A stretch of 64,000 nt of DNA from Chitinophagaceae bacterium (lineage in GTDB: Bacteria > Bacteroidota > Bacteroidia > Chitinophagales > UBA10324), in NCBI GenBank assembly GCA_016704325.1, contig JADJAG010000005.1, positions 310,001 to 374,000 on the forward strand, written 5' to 3'. Shown piece after piece: positions 9,383-17,888 of this stretch. Position numbers and translations under genes: made by a program. Below the pieces are notes generated by a model. The model saw only the letters and a list, made by a program, of their open reading frames with translations, ran no database searches and was not told the DNA's origin. Numbering within the stretch: position 1 is the first letter of the stretch; every line of letters begins with the position of its first letter.

Positions 9383-9417
9383 TGCGATACGATTTGAGAG
9401 ATGGATTACCTGCTTGA

Positions 9418-9528
9418 ATGGTCAAAGTGTGCAAGAAGGCAGATGGTGTGCTTAAAGGCATTGGCTGGTTTAATGAAACAGGTGATACAAAAGCCTTGTT
9501 TGTTACCTTAGCAAAAAAAAATTTCTGA
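9418..9528 (+). CDS. Possible 36-residue ORF leading into a glycosyltransferase
   Basis: ATG at 9418, immediately after the TGA of the shifted GNAT frame, opens a 36-codon frame that ends at TGA 9526-9528, overlapping the CTG (9525) used as start of the next gene. It has no recognisable domain. It runs through a run of nine A (9513-9521). A -1 slip there would join it in frame to the glycosyltransferase. It may be no more than spacer sequence. Confidence 0.2.
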   Translation: MVKVCKKADGVLKGIGWFNETGDTKALFVTLAKKNF

Positions 9529-10814
9529 AGAAAGTACTAATCATCACTTACTATTGGCCACCAAGTGGAGGTGCAGGGGTGCAACGCTGGCTGAAAATGG
9601 CGAAATACCTGCCTGAATTTGGTTGGGAGCCGGTAATTTATACAGCACTGAATGCTGAATATCCAATAATTGATCTATCGTTAGAAAAGGATGTTGCACC
9701 CGGTTTGAAGGTGATTAGGATGCCGATCTGGGAACCCTATAGCTGGTATAAGAAATTTACTGGACAGAAGCAGGAGGAGAAAGTGTATTCAGGATTCTTG
9801 TCGGAAGACAAGCCAAAATCCATCTCACAAAAAGTAAGTATCTGGATACGGGGAAATTTTTTTATTCCGGATGCACGTTGCTTTTGGATAAAGCCATCGA
9901 TCAAATTTCTTATGGAAGAGATACGTCGAAACCCCGTTGATGCTATTATATCAACAGGCACTCCACACAGCATGCATTTGATTGCGTTAGGGCTAAAGGA
10001 GCGGCTTCATTTGCCCTGGCTGGCCGATTTCAGGGATCCATGGACCAACATAGATTTTTATGATCAATTGATGTTGACAAAATGGGCCGATGCCAGGCAT
10101 CATAAGCTTGAGAGTAAGGTGCTGACATCTGCTGATAAAGTAACGACTGTCAGTTGGCATTGGGCGGAAGAATTAGGAAAGATTGGTAACCGGCATGTGG
10201 ATGTTATTACCAATGGATATGATGAAGAGGATTATCAGGGAAAAGAGGTTAAAGTAGACCCAAAATTTTCCATCAGTCATATTGGACTGTTAAGTGCTGA
10301 ACGCACCATGACTGCGTTTTGGAGTGCGTTACAGGATTTATGTATTGAAATTCCTTCGTTCAAAGAAGATTTAGTGATTCGGCTGGTCGGGAAAGTTGAC
10401 TATGCCGTATTTGAGGAAATTGAGCGATTCGGATTAACATCCCACCTTGATCATATTAAATATGTTCCGCATAATGAAGCAATTTGTTTGCAACGCCAAT
10501 CGGCAGTACTATTATTAGTTCTCAACAACGTTCCCAATGTTTTAGGACACATTCCGGGCAAACTTTTTGAATATCTTGCTTCCGGAAGACCGATATTTGG
10601 AATAGGAAATACAGAAGGGGATGCAGCGAAAATATTGAGGGAAACCGGAAAGGGAGTATTTAGTGCATTTGAAGACAAAGCAAGAATGAAGAGAGACCTA
10701 TTGAAATTGTATCAATCAAAAACTAGCAACACAATAGAGGAAGAAGCAATGAATGTAAACGTTTATTCCAGAAAAAATCTCACAAAAAGTGTTGCGGACA
10801 TTTTAAGAAGTTGA
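9525..10814 (+). CDS. Glycosyltransferase, GT4-like, CTG start inferred
   Basis: Probable envelope polysaccharide glycosyltransferase with GT-B fold. From the codon at 9525 the protein reads (M)KKVLIITYYWPPSGGAGVQRW, the typical N-terminus of a Bacteroidota family in which YYWPPSGGAGVQRW is the donor-binding glycine loop. An ATG or TTG is absent here; CTG at 9525 takes that place and gives 429 residues. A shorter start at GTG 9579 would remove the glycine loop and is unlikely to be functional. A later segment GKLFEYLASGRPIFGIGNTEG holds the usual E-x7-E-like donor region. It is followed by a strong terminator hairpin. The acceptor and sugar are unknown. Confidence 0.8.
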   Translation: MKKVLIITYYWPPSGGAGVQRWLKMAKYLPEFGWEPVIYTALNAEYPIIDLSLEKDVAPGLKVIRMPIWEPYSWYKKFTGQKQEEKVYSGFLSEDKPKSISQKVSIWIRGNFFIPDARCFWIKPSIKFLMEEIRRNPVDAIISTGTPHSMHLIALGLKERLHLPWLADFRDPWTNIDFYDQLMLTKWADARHHKLESKVLTSADKVTTVSWHWAEELGKIGNRHVDVITNGYDEEDYQGKEVKVDPKFSISHIGLLSAERTMTAFWSALQDLCIEIPSFKEDLVIRLVGKVDYAVFEEIERFGLTSHLDHIKYVPHNEAICLQRQSAVLLLVLNNVPNVLGHIPGKLFEYLASGRPIFGIGNTEGDAAKILRETGKGVFSAFEDKARMKRDLLKLYQSKTSNTIEEEAMNVNVYSRKNLTKSVADILRS

Positions 10815-10930
10815 TAAAATTCGGTTGGAAAAATATTCTGATCAGATTTAAGTTTTATAGCTATAAATTATTAATTATTTATAAATTAGATTATTTTTTA
10901 TTTAGGGTTTAACTTTGATGTGAATTCATA

Positions 10931-10968
10931 AATTGAAAGAGATGCATAGTCATGCATCTCTTTCAATT
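10931..10968. terminator. Bidirectional terminator, 17-bp perfect stem
   Basis: Arms 10931-10947 and 10952-10968 (core GAAAGAGATGCAT) are perfectly complementary with loop AGTC. It lies between the convergent glycosyltransferase and LamG genes. The plus strand continues into TTCAATTTTTTT, so it best serves the upstream glycosyltransferase, but it can act in both directions. Confidence 0.85.
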
Positions 10969-10981
10969 TTCAATTTTTTTA

Positions 10982-12454
10982 TTATTGCACTTCAAAAGTG
11001 CCAGAGAATCTTTCAGCTATCGAAACGCCTTCTACCAGGTAATATCCTGAAGACAAATTAGAGATATCAAAATTAACTATTTGATTTGGATTGCTTTGCT
11101 CCAGTTTTAGAACAAGTTGACCAGATAAATTGTAGATGGAATAAGTTATTGGGTCTGAGAGTTCTTTGCTTAGCACAAAATTAATCATGTTGACAGAAGG
11201 ATTTGGGAATACCATAATTTTGTTTGAAGAATTTTCGTGATCTGCCGAAACAGCAGATTCAACCTGTTTGCCTGCACCTTCTATGTTCAAAATGTATTCA
11301 CCGCGAGAAGCTTGATTAAATCTTGTAATAATGTCATCTGAAATGTTAAGTTTTGCATTAATGTCTTGCCAATTATTAACCGAATTGTCGGACCTGCCGG
11401 CAAGATCAGCGAAACTTTCATTGTCTGGATTCACTAAGCCATTTGAGGTCGAGTAGGAGTATCTGACTTTATATGTTGCATTACTACCAGTTTCTGCACT
11501 AAATGCTCCAAAATAATACACAGCAGCAATGTTTAGACCAATAGATGAATAAGGGGCAGTGCCAATATAATATACATGCACACCAGCTGGCATTCCTGAG
11601 ATATTTTTGACCATAAATTGGTCACCTGACGGAGCATTTAATACTATTTTTTTATCTGACCAATTAGAGGTGTATTCATAGTTACTCTTATCTCCAATAG
11701 GAGCTCCGGAATTGATTTTTAGTACATTACCAATAATATTTCCATTTTCTGAAGGAAAAGTATAGTCATTAACAGTATTGGAACTGATTGATTCATCCCC
11801 TTTCCAATATGCAATTAGGTTTGGTTCTGATAAGTCAGCTTTCTGGCACATAAAGTTGCGTATTTTATTTTCAGCTCTTGCAGTATTCCAAATACGAATT
11901 TCATCTAATTGACCTTCAAAAAATTGGGAGGCAAATACATTTGAGTATTTTCCTATTGAACCGGATGCAGCTGAATGATAGATTTCAGTTGATGACGAAA
12001 AGCCATCCGTAGGAACAATACTTTGAAAAACACCATTAAAATAAATATCAATATCAGTTATGGAATTACATATTATTGAAACATGAGTCCATTTATTCAA
12101 CTTAATTGCACTTGTTGAGACAAAACCTCTTCGATGTTGGGTTCCTGAGCCAAATCCATTTCCAAACTCAATTTCAATCTTTCCAGCGGATGTAACTCTT
12201 ACCCACCATCCAGCATAAGTGGTGATATCATTGTCACTTGAAAAAATACCTGACCTACTTGCGGGAAGTATTGAAGGGTTTATCCAAGCTTCAAAAGTAA
12301 ATGGAAAATTAAGATCGTCGAAAACATTTCCAATATCTACAAAGTTATTGGCGCTGAATTTTAAGCTGAGTCCGCTTCCTATTTCGTTTGACTGTGCCCA
12401 GGAAAGATTGCTTTGACAAAGTAAAAGCAACCAGATTGTTAAAAGCTTTTTCAT
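10982..12454 (-). CDS. LamG-domain exported protein with T9SS sorting tail
   Basis: 490 residues. Signal peptide (LLTIWLLLLCQSNLSWAQ), then a concanavalin-like LamG domain (about 25-210) with FTFEAWINPS, SIGKYSNVFASQFFEGQLDEIRIWNTAR and AYWKGDE. The middle part is of unknown fold. The last 75 residues are a T9SS type A sorting domain (VFPNPSVNMINFVLS, YSIYNLSGQLV, SSGYYLVEG). It is therefore predicted to cross the outer membrane by T9SS and be anchored or released at the surface. LamG domains often bind glycans, but the ligand is unknown. It opens the AT-rich minus-strand block. Confidence 0.85.
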   Translation of the reverse strand: MKKLLTIWLLLLCQSNLSWAQSNEIGSGLSLKFSANNFVDIGNVFDDLNFPFTFEAWINPSILPASRSGIFSSDNDITTYAGWWVRVTSAGKIEIEFGNGFGSGTQHRRGFVSTSAIKLNKWTHVSIICNSITDIDIYFNGVFQSIVPTDGFSSSTEIYHSAASGSIGKYSNVFASQFFEGQLDEIRIWNTARAENKIRNFMCQKADLSEPNLIAYWKGDESISSNTVNDYTFPSENGNIIGNVLKINSGAPIGDKSNYEYTSNWSDKKIVLNAPSGDQFMVKNISGMPAGVHVYYIGTAPYSSIGLNIAAVYYFGAFSAETGSNATYKVRYSYSTSNGLVNPDNESFADLAGRSDNSVNNWQDINAKLNISDDIITRFNQASRGEYILNIEGAGKQVESAVSADHENSSNKIMVFPNPSVNMINFVLSKELSDPITYSIYNLSGQLVLKLEQSNPNQIVNFDISNLSSGYYLVEGVSIAERFSGTFEVQ

Positions 12455-12601
12455 AGTAAGTAGATTTTAAGTTTTAAGTGCTGATTAATTTATAGTAATA
12501 AATGTTAAATAAAGATACATTTTTTTGTTAAAAAACATTATTATTATTTGTTATTTTCTATTATTGTGTATGCAAATGAGATGCTCAAAAGTGATAAGTT
12601 G

Positions 12602-13450
12602 TTATTTATGATTGTGTGTTAATTGAGCATTAATAGAATCAATTATTGAAAGATTTTCAATTGGAACGAATACGAAATTGTTGTTAACTTGTAGATTGTT
12701 AGGATAAGTCATATTACTTAGCATTGTTTCAAATGTTGAACGAAGTTGCAATTTTGCTTTATCAAGATAGTAAATTCCATAATTTAGACTAATAAGTAGA
12801 TCGAAAACTTCTCTAACATCCCCCTTGTGGTGTCGAGACTCTATTTCTATGATTAGAAATGGTTTTTGAGTTTTTAAGAGGTTGATAGCACCTAAGATAA
12901 CTTTTGTTTCATGGCCTTCGACATCAATCTTTATCAAGGACACCCGTATATTTTTTTGATTGAGTAATAGATCATCTAAAGTCGTTGTTTCGATAGCAAT
13001 CTTCTCAAACCCAAGTTTTAAGTCTTCAGAATTGAGTTCAAGTGTACTTCTGGTATCAACTGTTAAACGTTTGTAATTAAGCGGAATAAATAGAGTAGTT
13101 GTTTCTCTTGAGGAAGAAAGAGCTTTTTGTTCAACTTGACTAAGCGGAAAAAGCCGTCTTAATGATTTAGCTAAGTATGGAATTGGTTCAAATGCAATTA
13201 TACACTCCTCAGGAATGAATTTTTCTGCAAAAAAGCAATAGAGTCCTCGATTTGCACCAACATCTATAAAGTAAAAATTGTCCTTAAGGAAAAATGGTAA
13301 TAGTAGAATCTCAATCTCAGTACGAGAAGTGCGATTATTTTTGACGCTTAGCTCCTTTCTAAAAAGGAACTTCTTCGCAAGATTAATATTTATTAAAGTA
13401 AGTAAATAAACAATATTATTCTCTAAATTTTTTTTTATACTAGGTATCAT
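12602..13450 (-). CDS. FkbM family methyltransferase
   Basis: 282 residues. SAM-binding motif FIDVGANRGLYCFFAEKF, then IAFEPIPYLAKSLRRLF, and the FkbM signature IKIDVEGHETKVILGA followed by PFLIIEIESRHHKGD. Enzymes of this family methylate sugar or other hydroxyls, often in surface glycans (family knowledge). It sits in the AT-rich block next to a glycosyltransferase and a second FkbM gene, so a role in decorating an envelope polysaccharide or glycoprotein glycan is likely. Base composition is lower in GC than neighbouring core genes, which suggests transfer. Confidence 0.85.
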   Translation of the reverse strand: MIPSIKKNLENNIVYLLTLININLAKKFLFRKELSVKNNRTSRTEIEILLLPFFLKDNFYFIDVGANRGLYCFFAEKFIPEECIIAFEPIPYLAKSLRRLFPLSQVEQKALSSSRETTTLFIPLNYKRLTVDTRSTLELNSEDLKLGFEKIAIETTTLDDLLLNQKNIRVSLIKIDVEGHETKVILGAINLLKTQKPFLIIEIESRHHKGDVREVFDLLISLNYGIYYLDKAKLQLRSTFETMLSNMTYPNNLQVNNNFVFVPIENLSIIDSINAQLTHNHK

Positions 13451-13483
13451 GAATTATAGTTGCAAGATAATTGATCAGTTGAA

Positions 13484-14683
13484 TTATGAATTAGCAGGTT
13501 TGTTTATTGAAAAGTATTCAGCACAATTTATTTCAAATTGCTTAATGACTTTTGAGGGGGAGTAGTTCTCTAATAGATAGTTTTGAAGTTTTGATGTTCG
13601 AGACTTAAAGTATTCTCTGTCACCGGCATATTTGGTGATTGCTATAGCAAGAGAATTACAGGAATCATATTTTTCTATTAGGGTTGTTAGCATGGGGCTC
13701 GTATAAAAGTATTGGGGAAGAAAAATTAGCTTACCGTACCTAATCATTTCAAGAAAGCTGCCTGATGTTTTGCTTTTGCCATATATTTCCTTGTATATTC
13801 TAAATGAACTTTCAGCTACAAGAGGAGCAATTATAATATCAGAATGTATTAATATATTATCATATTCCTTCTGAGAAATAAAGTTATCAAAGTACTTTAG
13901 TTTAAAGTTATTATTTTCAAGTTTCTTGAAGTTTTCAATAACTTTTTTACCATAGTTTCCAATGGGCTTTCCTGCCAAACACAGATTGATTTCGTTTTTT
14001 GAGTTAGATATACATTTCTCAATGCTCTTGATTACCAGTTTGTAATCTCTTTTTCTGCCATCAATGAAACCTGGAATACATATTTCAAGAGGTCTGATTA
14101 TGTTATCGGTATTGTTACTTAATGAAAAGCATGTCGCAGCTGGAAAATGAGTAAATATCTTATCTTGTTTAATTAGTTTTTGTTCTAAGACGTAATTTTC
14201 AACATCGTAGTCAGGGAAACACATTCGATCTAATTTTTTAAGCAATTTGGGTATATAAATGAAATCTAGATTTGGTATCATTTCACGTATAATGTATGAA
14301 ATGGCTTTGAATAATTCAAATTTGCTTTTTGGAAAATACAGGAATCTTGTAGGACACAAGTATGTATGAGAATTGTGAATTCGGAGAATAGTTGGAACAT
14401 TAAATTCGGTTTTTAAAATAGCATAGTAATTTGATGCAATCGTGTTGAAATAAATAATATCATGAGAATTGAGTAAAGTAGTATTTGCTTGCAGGAATTT
14501 GAAGATAGTTTCTTTGTTTATTAATACCCAATTGATTTTTAAAATTACAGGTTCATGTAGGAATCTATTACAAATATCTTGTTTTGTAAATATTGAAATT
14601 TCGTGCGATGAATTTTCAAATAGCTTGATGGTATTGTAAAGATCCAAGTAATGATAGTCAAATTCGACAATTGCAATTTTCAT
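13484..14683 (-). CDS. Glycosyltransferase, GT-B fold, AT-rich
   Basis: 399 residues, very AT-rich. N-terminus MKIAIVEFDYHYLDLYNT resembles the first Rossmann strand of GT-B enzymes. The middle holds PTILRIHNSHTYLCPTRF (acceptor side), and the second half has INLCLAGKPIGNYGKKVIENF and FLEMIRYGKLIFLPQYFY, placed like the donor-binding region of GT4 enzymes. The sequence diverges from well-known families, so the sugar cannot be named. Two FkbM methyltransferase genes flank it, 34 and 124 bases away, all on the minus strand. The three probably act on one glycan. Confidence 0.65.
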   Translation of the reverse strand: MKIAIVEFDYHYLDLYNTIKLFENSSHEISIFTKQDICNRFLHEPVILKINWVLINKETIFKFLQANTTLLNSHDIIYFNTIASNYYAILKTEFNVPTILRIHNSHTYLCPTRFLYFPKSKFELFKAISYIIREMIPNLDFIYIPKLLKKLDRMCFPDYDVENYVLEQKLIKQDKIFTHFPAATCFSLSNNTDNIIRPLEICIPGFIDGRKRDYKLVIKSIEKCISNSKNEINLCLAGKPIGNYGKKVIENFKKLENNNFKLKYFDNFISQKEYDNILIHSDIIIAPLVAESSFRIYKEIYGKSKTSGSFLEMIRYGKLIFLPQYFYTSPMLTTLIEKYDSCNSLAIAITKYAGDREYFKSRTSKLQNYLLENYSPSKVIKQFEINCAEYFSINKPANS

Positions 14684-14806
14684 CGGCTATTTACTTTGAT
14701 GGCATTTTCTATAATGAAAGTTAAGCAAGACAAAGCAGCAATACTGAATTAGGAATTGAGGATTTGTCTGGTATTTCCAAGATAGCGTGCAAAATAAATG
14801 AGTTTA

Positions 14807-15637
14807 TTAATGAGATAATAAAAATTTAGCCGATATGCGGTGCGATACGGCAAAATAATTAATTGTTAAAAAGATTTCGTTTATTTCGTTATATTCTGTT
14901 ATTGGATGCAATCCATTTTTTACAATTCTAAATAAGTCATAATTGTTAATTAGTAGGTAATAGAAATCCTTAAAGAAGACCTTGCTGTCCACATTGCAGA
15001 CACCAAATTCAAATTGAATGAAATCGACTTTCTCATCATCAATCATTGGTTTTATGCTTTTTATTACGTTTAGTTCATTGCCTTCAATATCTAGTTTTAG
15101 AAAATTTATATGACTAATGTGATTGTTTTGACAAAATTGTAAGGCGTCTACAATGTTTACTTCTTCTTCTAGTTGAAGTGAATTTTCAGAATTCCAATGG
15201 CTCATGTCTCTTTTGAATAGAGAAGATTGGCCACTTGAAACATTGTTTGAGTAAAGTGTTAACTTCTGGGAATTATTTCCAAGTCCTATGTTGCAACAAA
15301 TAGCATTTCTATATGATGACAAGTTTGAGGCTAATTTGTTAAAGGTAGACTTGGCAGGTTCAAATGAATAGAGCGTTATACTATCTTGAAAAAGATCCAG
15401 AACATGCTTTGAATATTCTCCTATGTTAGCGCCAACATCAAAGAATATCAAGTTTTCTATGTTAGAATAGTACTTTTTAACTAGTCTCAGTAGATAGATT
15501 TCACCACTTGTTTCAATGTACGCAGATTGGCCAAAATTTTCTGCAAGTAGTACCCAATAATGAAGCTTATGTAAATATGATTGATCTCTTTTTTTCCCTA
15601 AAATTGGTTTGCTTATATAAAGAAGTAATTTTTTCAT
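14807..15637 (-). CDS. FkbM family methyltransferase
   Basis: 276 residues. SAM motif FFDVGANIGEYSKHVLDLF, YSFEPAKSTFNKL (acidic loop for ribose binding), and the FkbM signature FLKLDIEGNELNVIKSI followed by DFIQFEFG. It is not a close copy of the FkbM gene at 12602-13450: the N-terminal halves differ. First gene of the AT-rich minus-strand block, divergent from kdsA (142 bases between). A glycan methylation role is inferred from family and context. Confidence 0.85.
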   Translation of the reverse strand: MKKLLLYISKPILGKKRDQSYLHKLHYWVLLAENFGQSAYIETSGEIYLLRLVKKYYSNIENLIFFDVGANIGEYSKHVLDLFQDSITLYSFEPAKSTFNKLASNLSSYRNAICCNIGLGNNSQKLTLYSNNVSSGQSSLFKRDMSHWNSENSLQLEEEVNIVDALQFCQNNHISHINFLKLDIEGNELNVIKSIKPMIDDEKVDFIQFEFGVCNVDSKVFFKDFYYLLINNYDLFRIVKNGLHPITEYNEINEIFLTINYFAVSHRISAKFLLSH

Positions 15638-15778
15638 AATTGATTCTAAAAATTACATTGGCTGAATATTAATTTTGAGCAAATTGGAATGACAATGCAC
15701 TCTTTTAACGAATTAGTTATTCATATTTATTTCCAATCAGATCTAATTTTCTCATTGATTCTCCCCTAACTTTACCCC

Positions 15779-16591
15779 ATGATCCCAAATATCCAAAATC
15801 TCAAATTTAAAAATTCTGATAATTTCTTTCTCATTGCTGGTCCATGCGTTGTTGAAAGTGAACAGATTATTATGGAAACAGCTTCTGTAATAGCTGGCAT
15901 CACTGAAAGACTTGAAATCCCTTTCATTCTGAAATCTTCATTTAAAAAAGGTAATCGTTCAAAAATAGATTCTTTTATTGGAATTGGGGATAAGAAAGCA
16001 TTAAGAATTTTAGCAAAGGCCGGTAAAGAACTGCAGCTGCCAACTATTACGGATATTCATGAAACAATAGATGCGGATTTAGCCGCTCAGTATGTTGATG
16101 TCCTTCAGATTCCCGCATTCCTTTGCCGGCAGACTGATCTTTTGGTTGCAGCTGCTAAAACAGGAAAATATGTAAATATTAAGAAGGGCCAGTTTCTAGG
16201 ACCTGCTCAAATGGAGTTCGCAGCTCAAAAAGTAGTTGATGCGGGGAATCCAAATGTTATCTTGACGGAAAGAGGAGTTACTTTTGGATACCAGGACCTG
16301 ATTGTGGATTATCGAAGCATTCCTATTATGCAACAATTCGGGTATCCGGTTGTGTTGGATTGTACACATTCTCTGCAGCGACCGAATCAGCCAGGGGGTA
16401 TTACCGGAGGCCTTCCTGAATTAATAGAAACAATTGCCAAAGCTGGGATAGCGGTAGGCGTTGACGGACTGTTTATTGAAACACATCCTGATCCAGGTAA
16501 AGCAATGTCAGATGGCGCAAATATGTTGCCGCTGAATCAATTGGAGGGATTACTCAGTAAACTGCTGCGCATCAGAAAGGCGGTTCGATGA
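15779..16591 (+). CDS. kdsA: 3-deoxy-8-phosphooctulonate synthase
   Basis: Joins arabinose-5-phosphate and phosphoenolpyruvate to Kdo-8-phosphate, for the Kdo of lipid A core. 270 residues with LIAGPCVVES, LKSSFKKGNRS, KKGQFLGPAQM, LTERGVTFGY, and CTHSLQRPNQ typical of KdsA. The N-terminal motif is AGPC with a Cys, as in metal-dependent KdsA (for example Aquifex); the E. coli non-metal type has Asn there. The start ATG 15779 lies 12 bases after a TAACTTTA box, a near match to the -7 consensus. Cytoplasmic enzyme. It sits next to the sugar block, consistent with envelope biosynthesis. Confidence 0.95.
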   Translation: MIPNIQNLKFKNSDNFFLIAGPCVVESEQIIMETASVIAGITERLEIPFILKSSFKKGNRSKIDSFIGIGDKKALRILAKAGKELQLPTITDIHETIDADLAAQYVDVLQIPAFLCRQTDLLVAAAKTGKYVNIKKGQFLGPAQMEFAAQKVVDAGNPNVILTERGVTFGYQDLIVDYRSIPIMQQFGYPVVLDCTHSLQRPNQPGGITGGLPELIETIAKAGIAVGVDGLFIETHPDPGKAMSDGANMLPLNQLEGLLSKLLRIRKAVR

Positions 16592-16690
16592 TCCGTTTGC
16601 ATAGCTCTTTGTGATTTGAAATCAGGATTTGAATGTTTTATCGCCGTTGTTTTTCGCTGCGTTTCTGATTTCGTACCACCGATTCTGGTA

Positions 16691-16807
16691 ATGTCAACGT
16701 ATTCAAAGTGGATTGGTCTGTTTGTGTTTTCCTCTGTTTTAGTCATCTTGAATAAAAATGCTTTAGAAGCAAATGGGATTGTAACGTCCTATCTAAAAGG
16801 AGACTAA
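16691..16807 (+). CDS. Possible small hydrophobic peptide, 38 residues
   Basis: A 38-codon frame from ATG 16691 encodes a peptide with a hydrophobic stretch (WIGLFVFSSVLVIL) like a signal anchor. No family is recognised. It is the only plausible coding content of the 320-base gap between kdsA and the PorE-like gene; the rest of the gap shows nothing. It could be a truncated N-terminus or chance. Confidence 0.25.
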   Translation: MSTYSKWIGLFVFSSVLVILNKNALEANGIVTSYLKGD

Positions 16808-16913
16808 GCAGAAGTACTCCAATAATTAATTGAGTTTTGGAAGCTTACGGAATCAGATTTGACTTTTAGATTAAATGAGGAATTTCTATGATTGCCTACG
16901 GAAATCAATGAGA

Positions 16914-17888
16914 TTAATTCCCTGTTACCGTAAACTCAGTCCGGCGGTTTTGTGCCCTTCCTTCCTCTGTATCATTAGAGGCAATTGGCCGGGTTTCTCC
17001 GTAACCCTTGTATGAGATACGGGTAGCAACAATACCCTGCTGCAGTAAGTAATTATAAACTGCTTTAGCCCTGTTTTCAGAAAGTAATTGGTTGTTTACA
17101 TCATTGCCGATATTATCAGTATGTCCATTGATCTGAATCTTAAGAGCCGGATGCTGATGTAACAGTGCAATTAGAATCTCTATTTCAGCAATAGAAGAAG
17201 ATTTTAGGACATATGAATTGCTTTCAAAAAAGATGTTCTTTAAGACAACAGTGCTCCCTGTTTTTATAGGCTTTAGTGATACATTAATATTGTATGGTTG
17301 TTCTGGAATGGAATGCGCTAATGAGAAATTTTCTGAATGAAAAAGGTATCCGTTAGCAGCAATATTAAGCGCATAGTTTAGTCCGGTTGGAATACTGATC
17401 AGATAACTACCATCGATTTTATCCGAATTGGTTTTACCAGAGATCTTTCCTGATTCCAGATCAATAAATTCTACTGATGCAAAAACAGGTTCGCCGGTTG
17501 ATGCATCTGTTACTTTACCACTTACATAAATGACCTGTTGCGGCCTTGCAGTTGGATAAAGTTCAAAGCTATAAAGATCCATACCATGGGTAGTTTCAAT
17601 TCTGTCTGATGAGAAATAAGCATGCTTCCCATTCAGAGATACGATGAAGCTGTTTTCATCATTTTTCGTATTAATCGGATATCCAAGATTTACCGGCTTG
17701 CCCCAATTTCCGTCCTTTCCTTTTCGTGAATAGAATATGTCATCTTGGCCCATACCCGGATGGCCCGGACTGGAGAAATACAATGTTTTACCATCGGGAT
17801 GAATAAAAGCAGTTTTCTCGTCAAGAATGGTATTTATTGAATCGCCTGCATTTACGGGATTTGACCACTTTCCTGACTTATCTTTCAT
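16914..17888 (-). CDS. PorE-like envelope protein, C-terminal part (frameshifted)
   Basis: Second half of a gene split by an apparent frameshift; the first half is 17885-18832. Domains in order: PD40/WD40-like repeats (TLYFSSPGHPGMGQDDIFYS and similar), a carboxypeptidase-regulatory-like domain (YVSGKVTDASTGEPVFASVE, about residues 120-200), and a C-terminal OmpA peptidoglycan-binding domain (IQINGHTDNIGNDVNNQLLS, then SYKGYGETRPIASNDTEEGR with RRTEF). With the TPR region of the other half this is the TPR / PD40 / CRD / OmpA order of PorE, which links the T9SS to peptidoglycan in Porphyromonas. Paralogues with this architecture are common in Bacteroidota, so the T9SS role is an inference. Confidence 0.8.
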   Translation of the reverse strand: MKDKSGKWSNPVNAGDSINTILDEKTAFIHPDGKTLYFSSPGHPGMGQDDIFYSRKGKDGNWGKPVNLGYPINTKNDENSFIVSLNGKHAYFSSDRIETTHGMDLYSFELYPTARPQQVIYVSGKVTDASTGEPVFASVEFIDLESGKISGKTNSDKIDGSYLISIPTGLNYALNIAANGYLFHSENFSLAHSIPEQPYNINVSLKPIKTGSTVVLKNIFFESNSYVLKSSSIAEIEILIALLHQHPALKIQINGHTDNIGNDVNNQLLSENRAKAVYNYLLQQGIVATRISYKGYGETRPIASNDTEEGRAQNRRTEFTVTGN

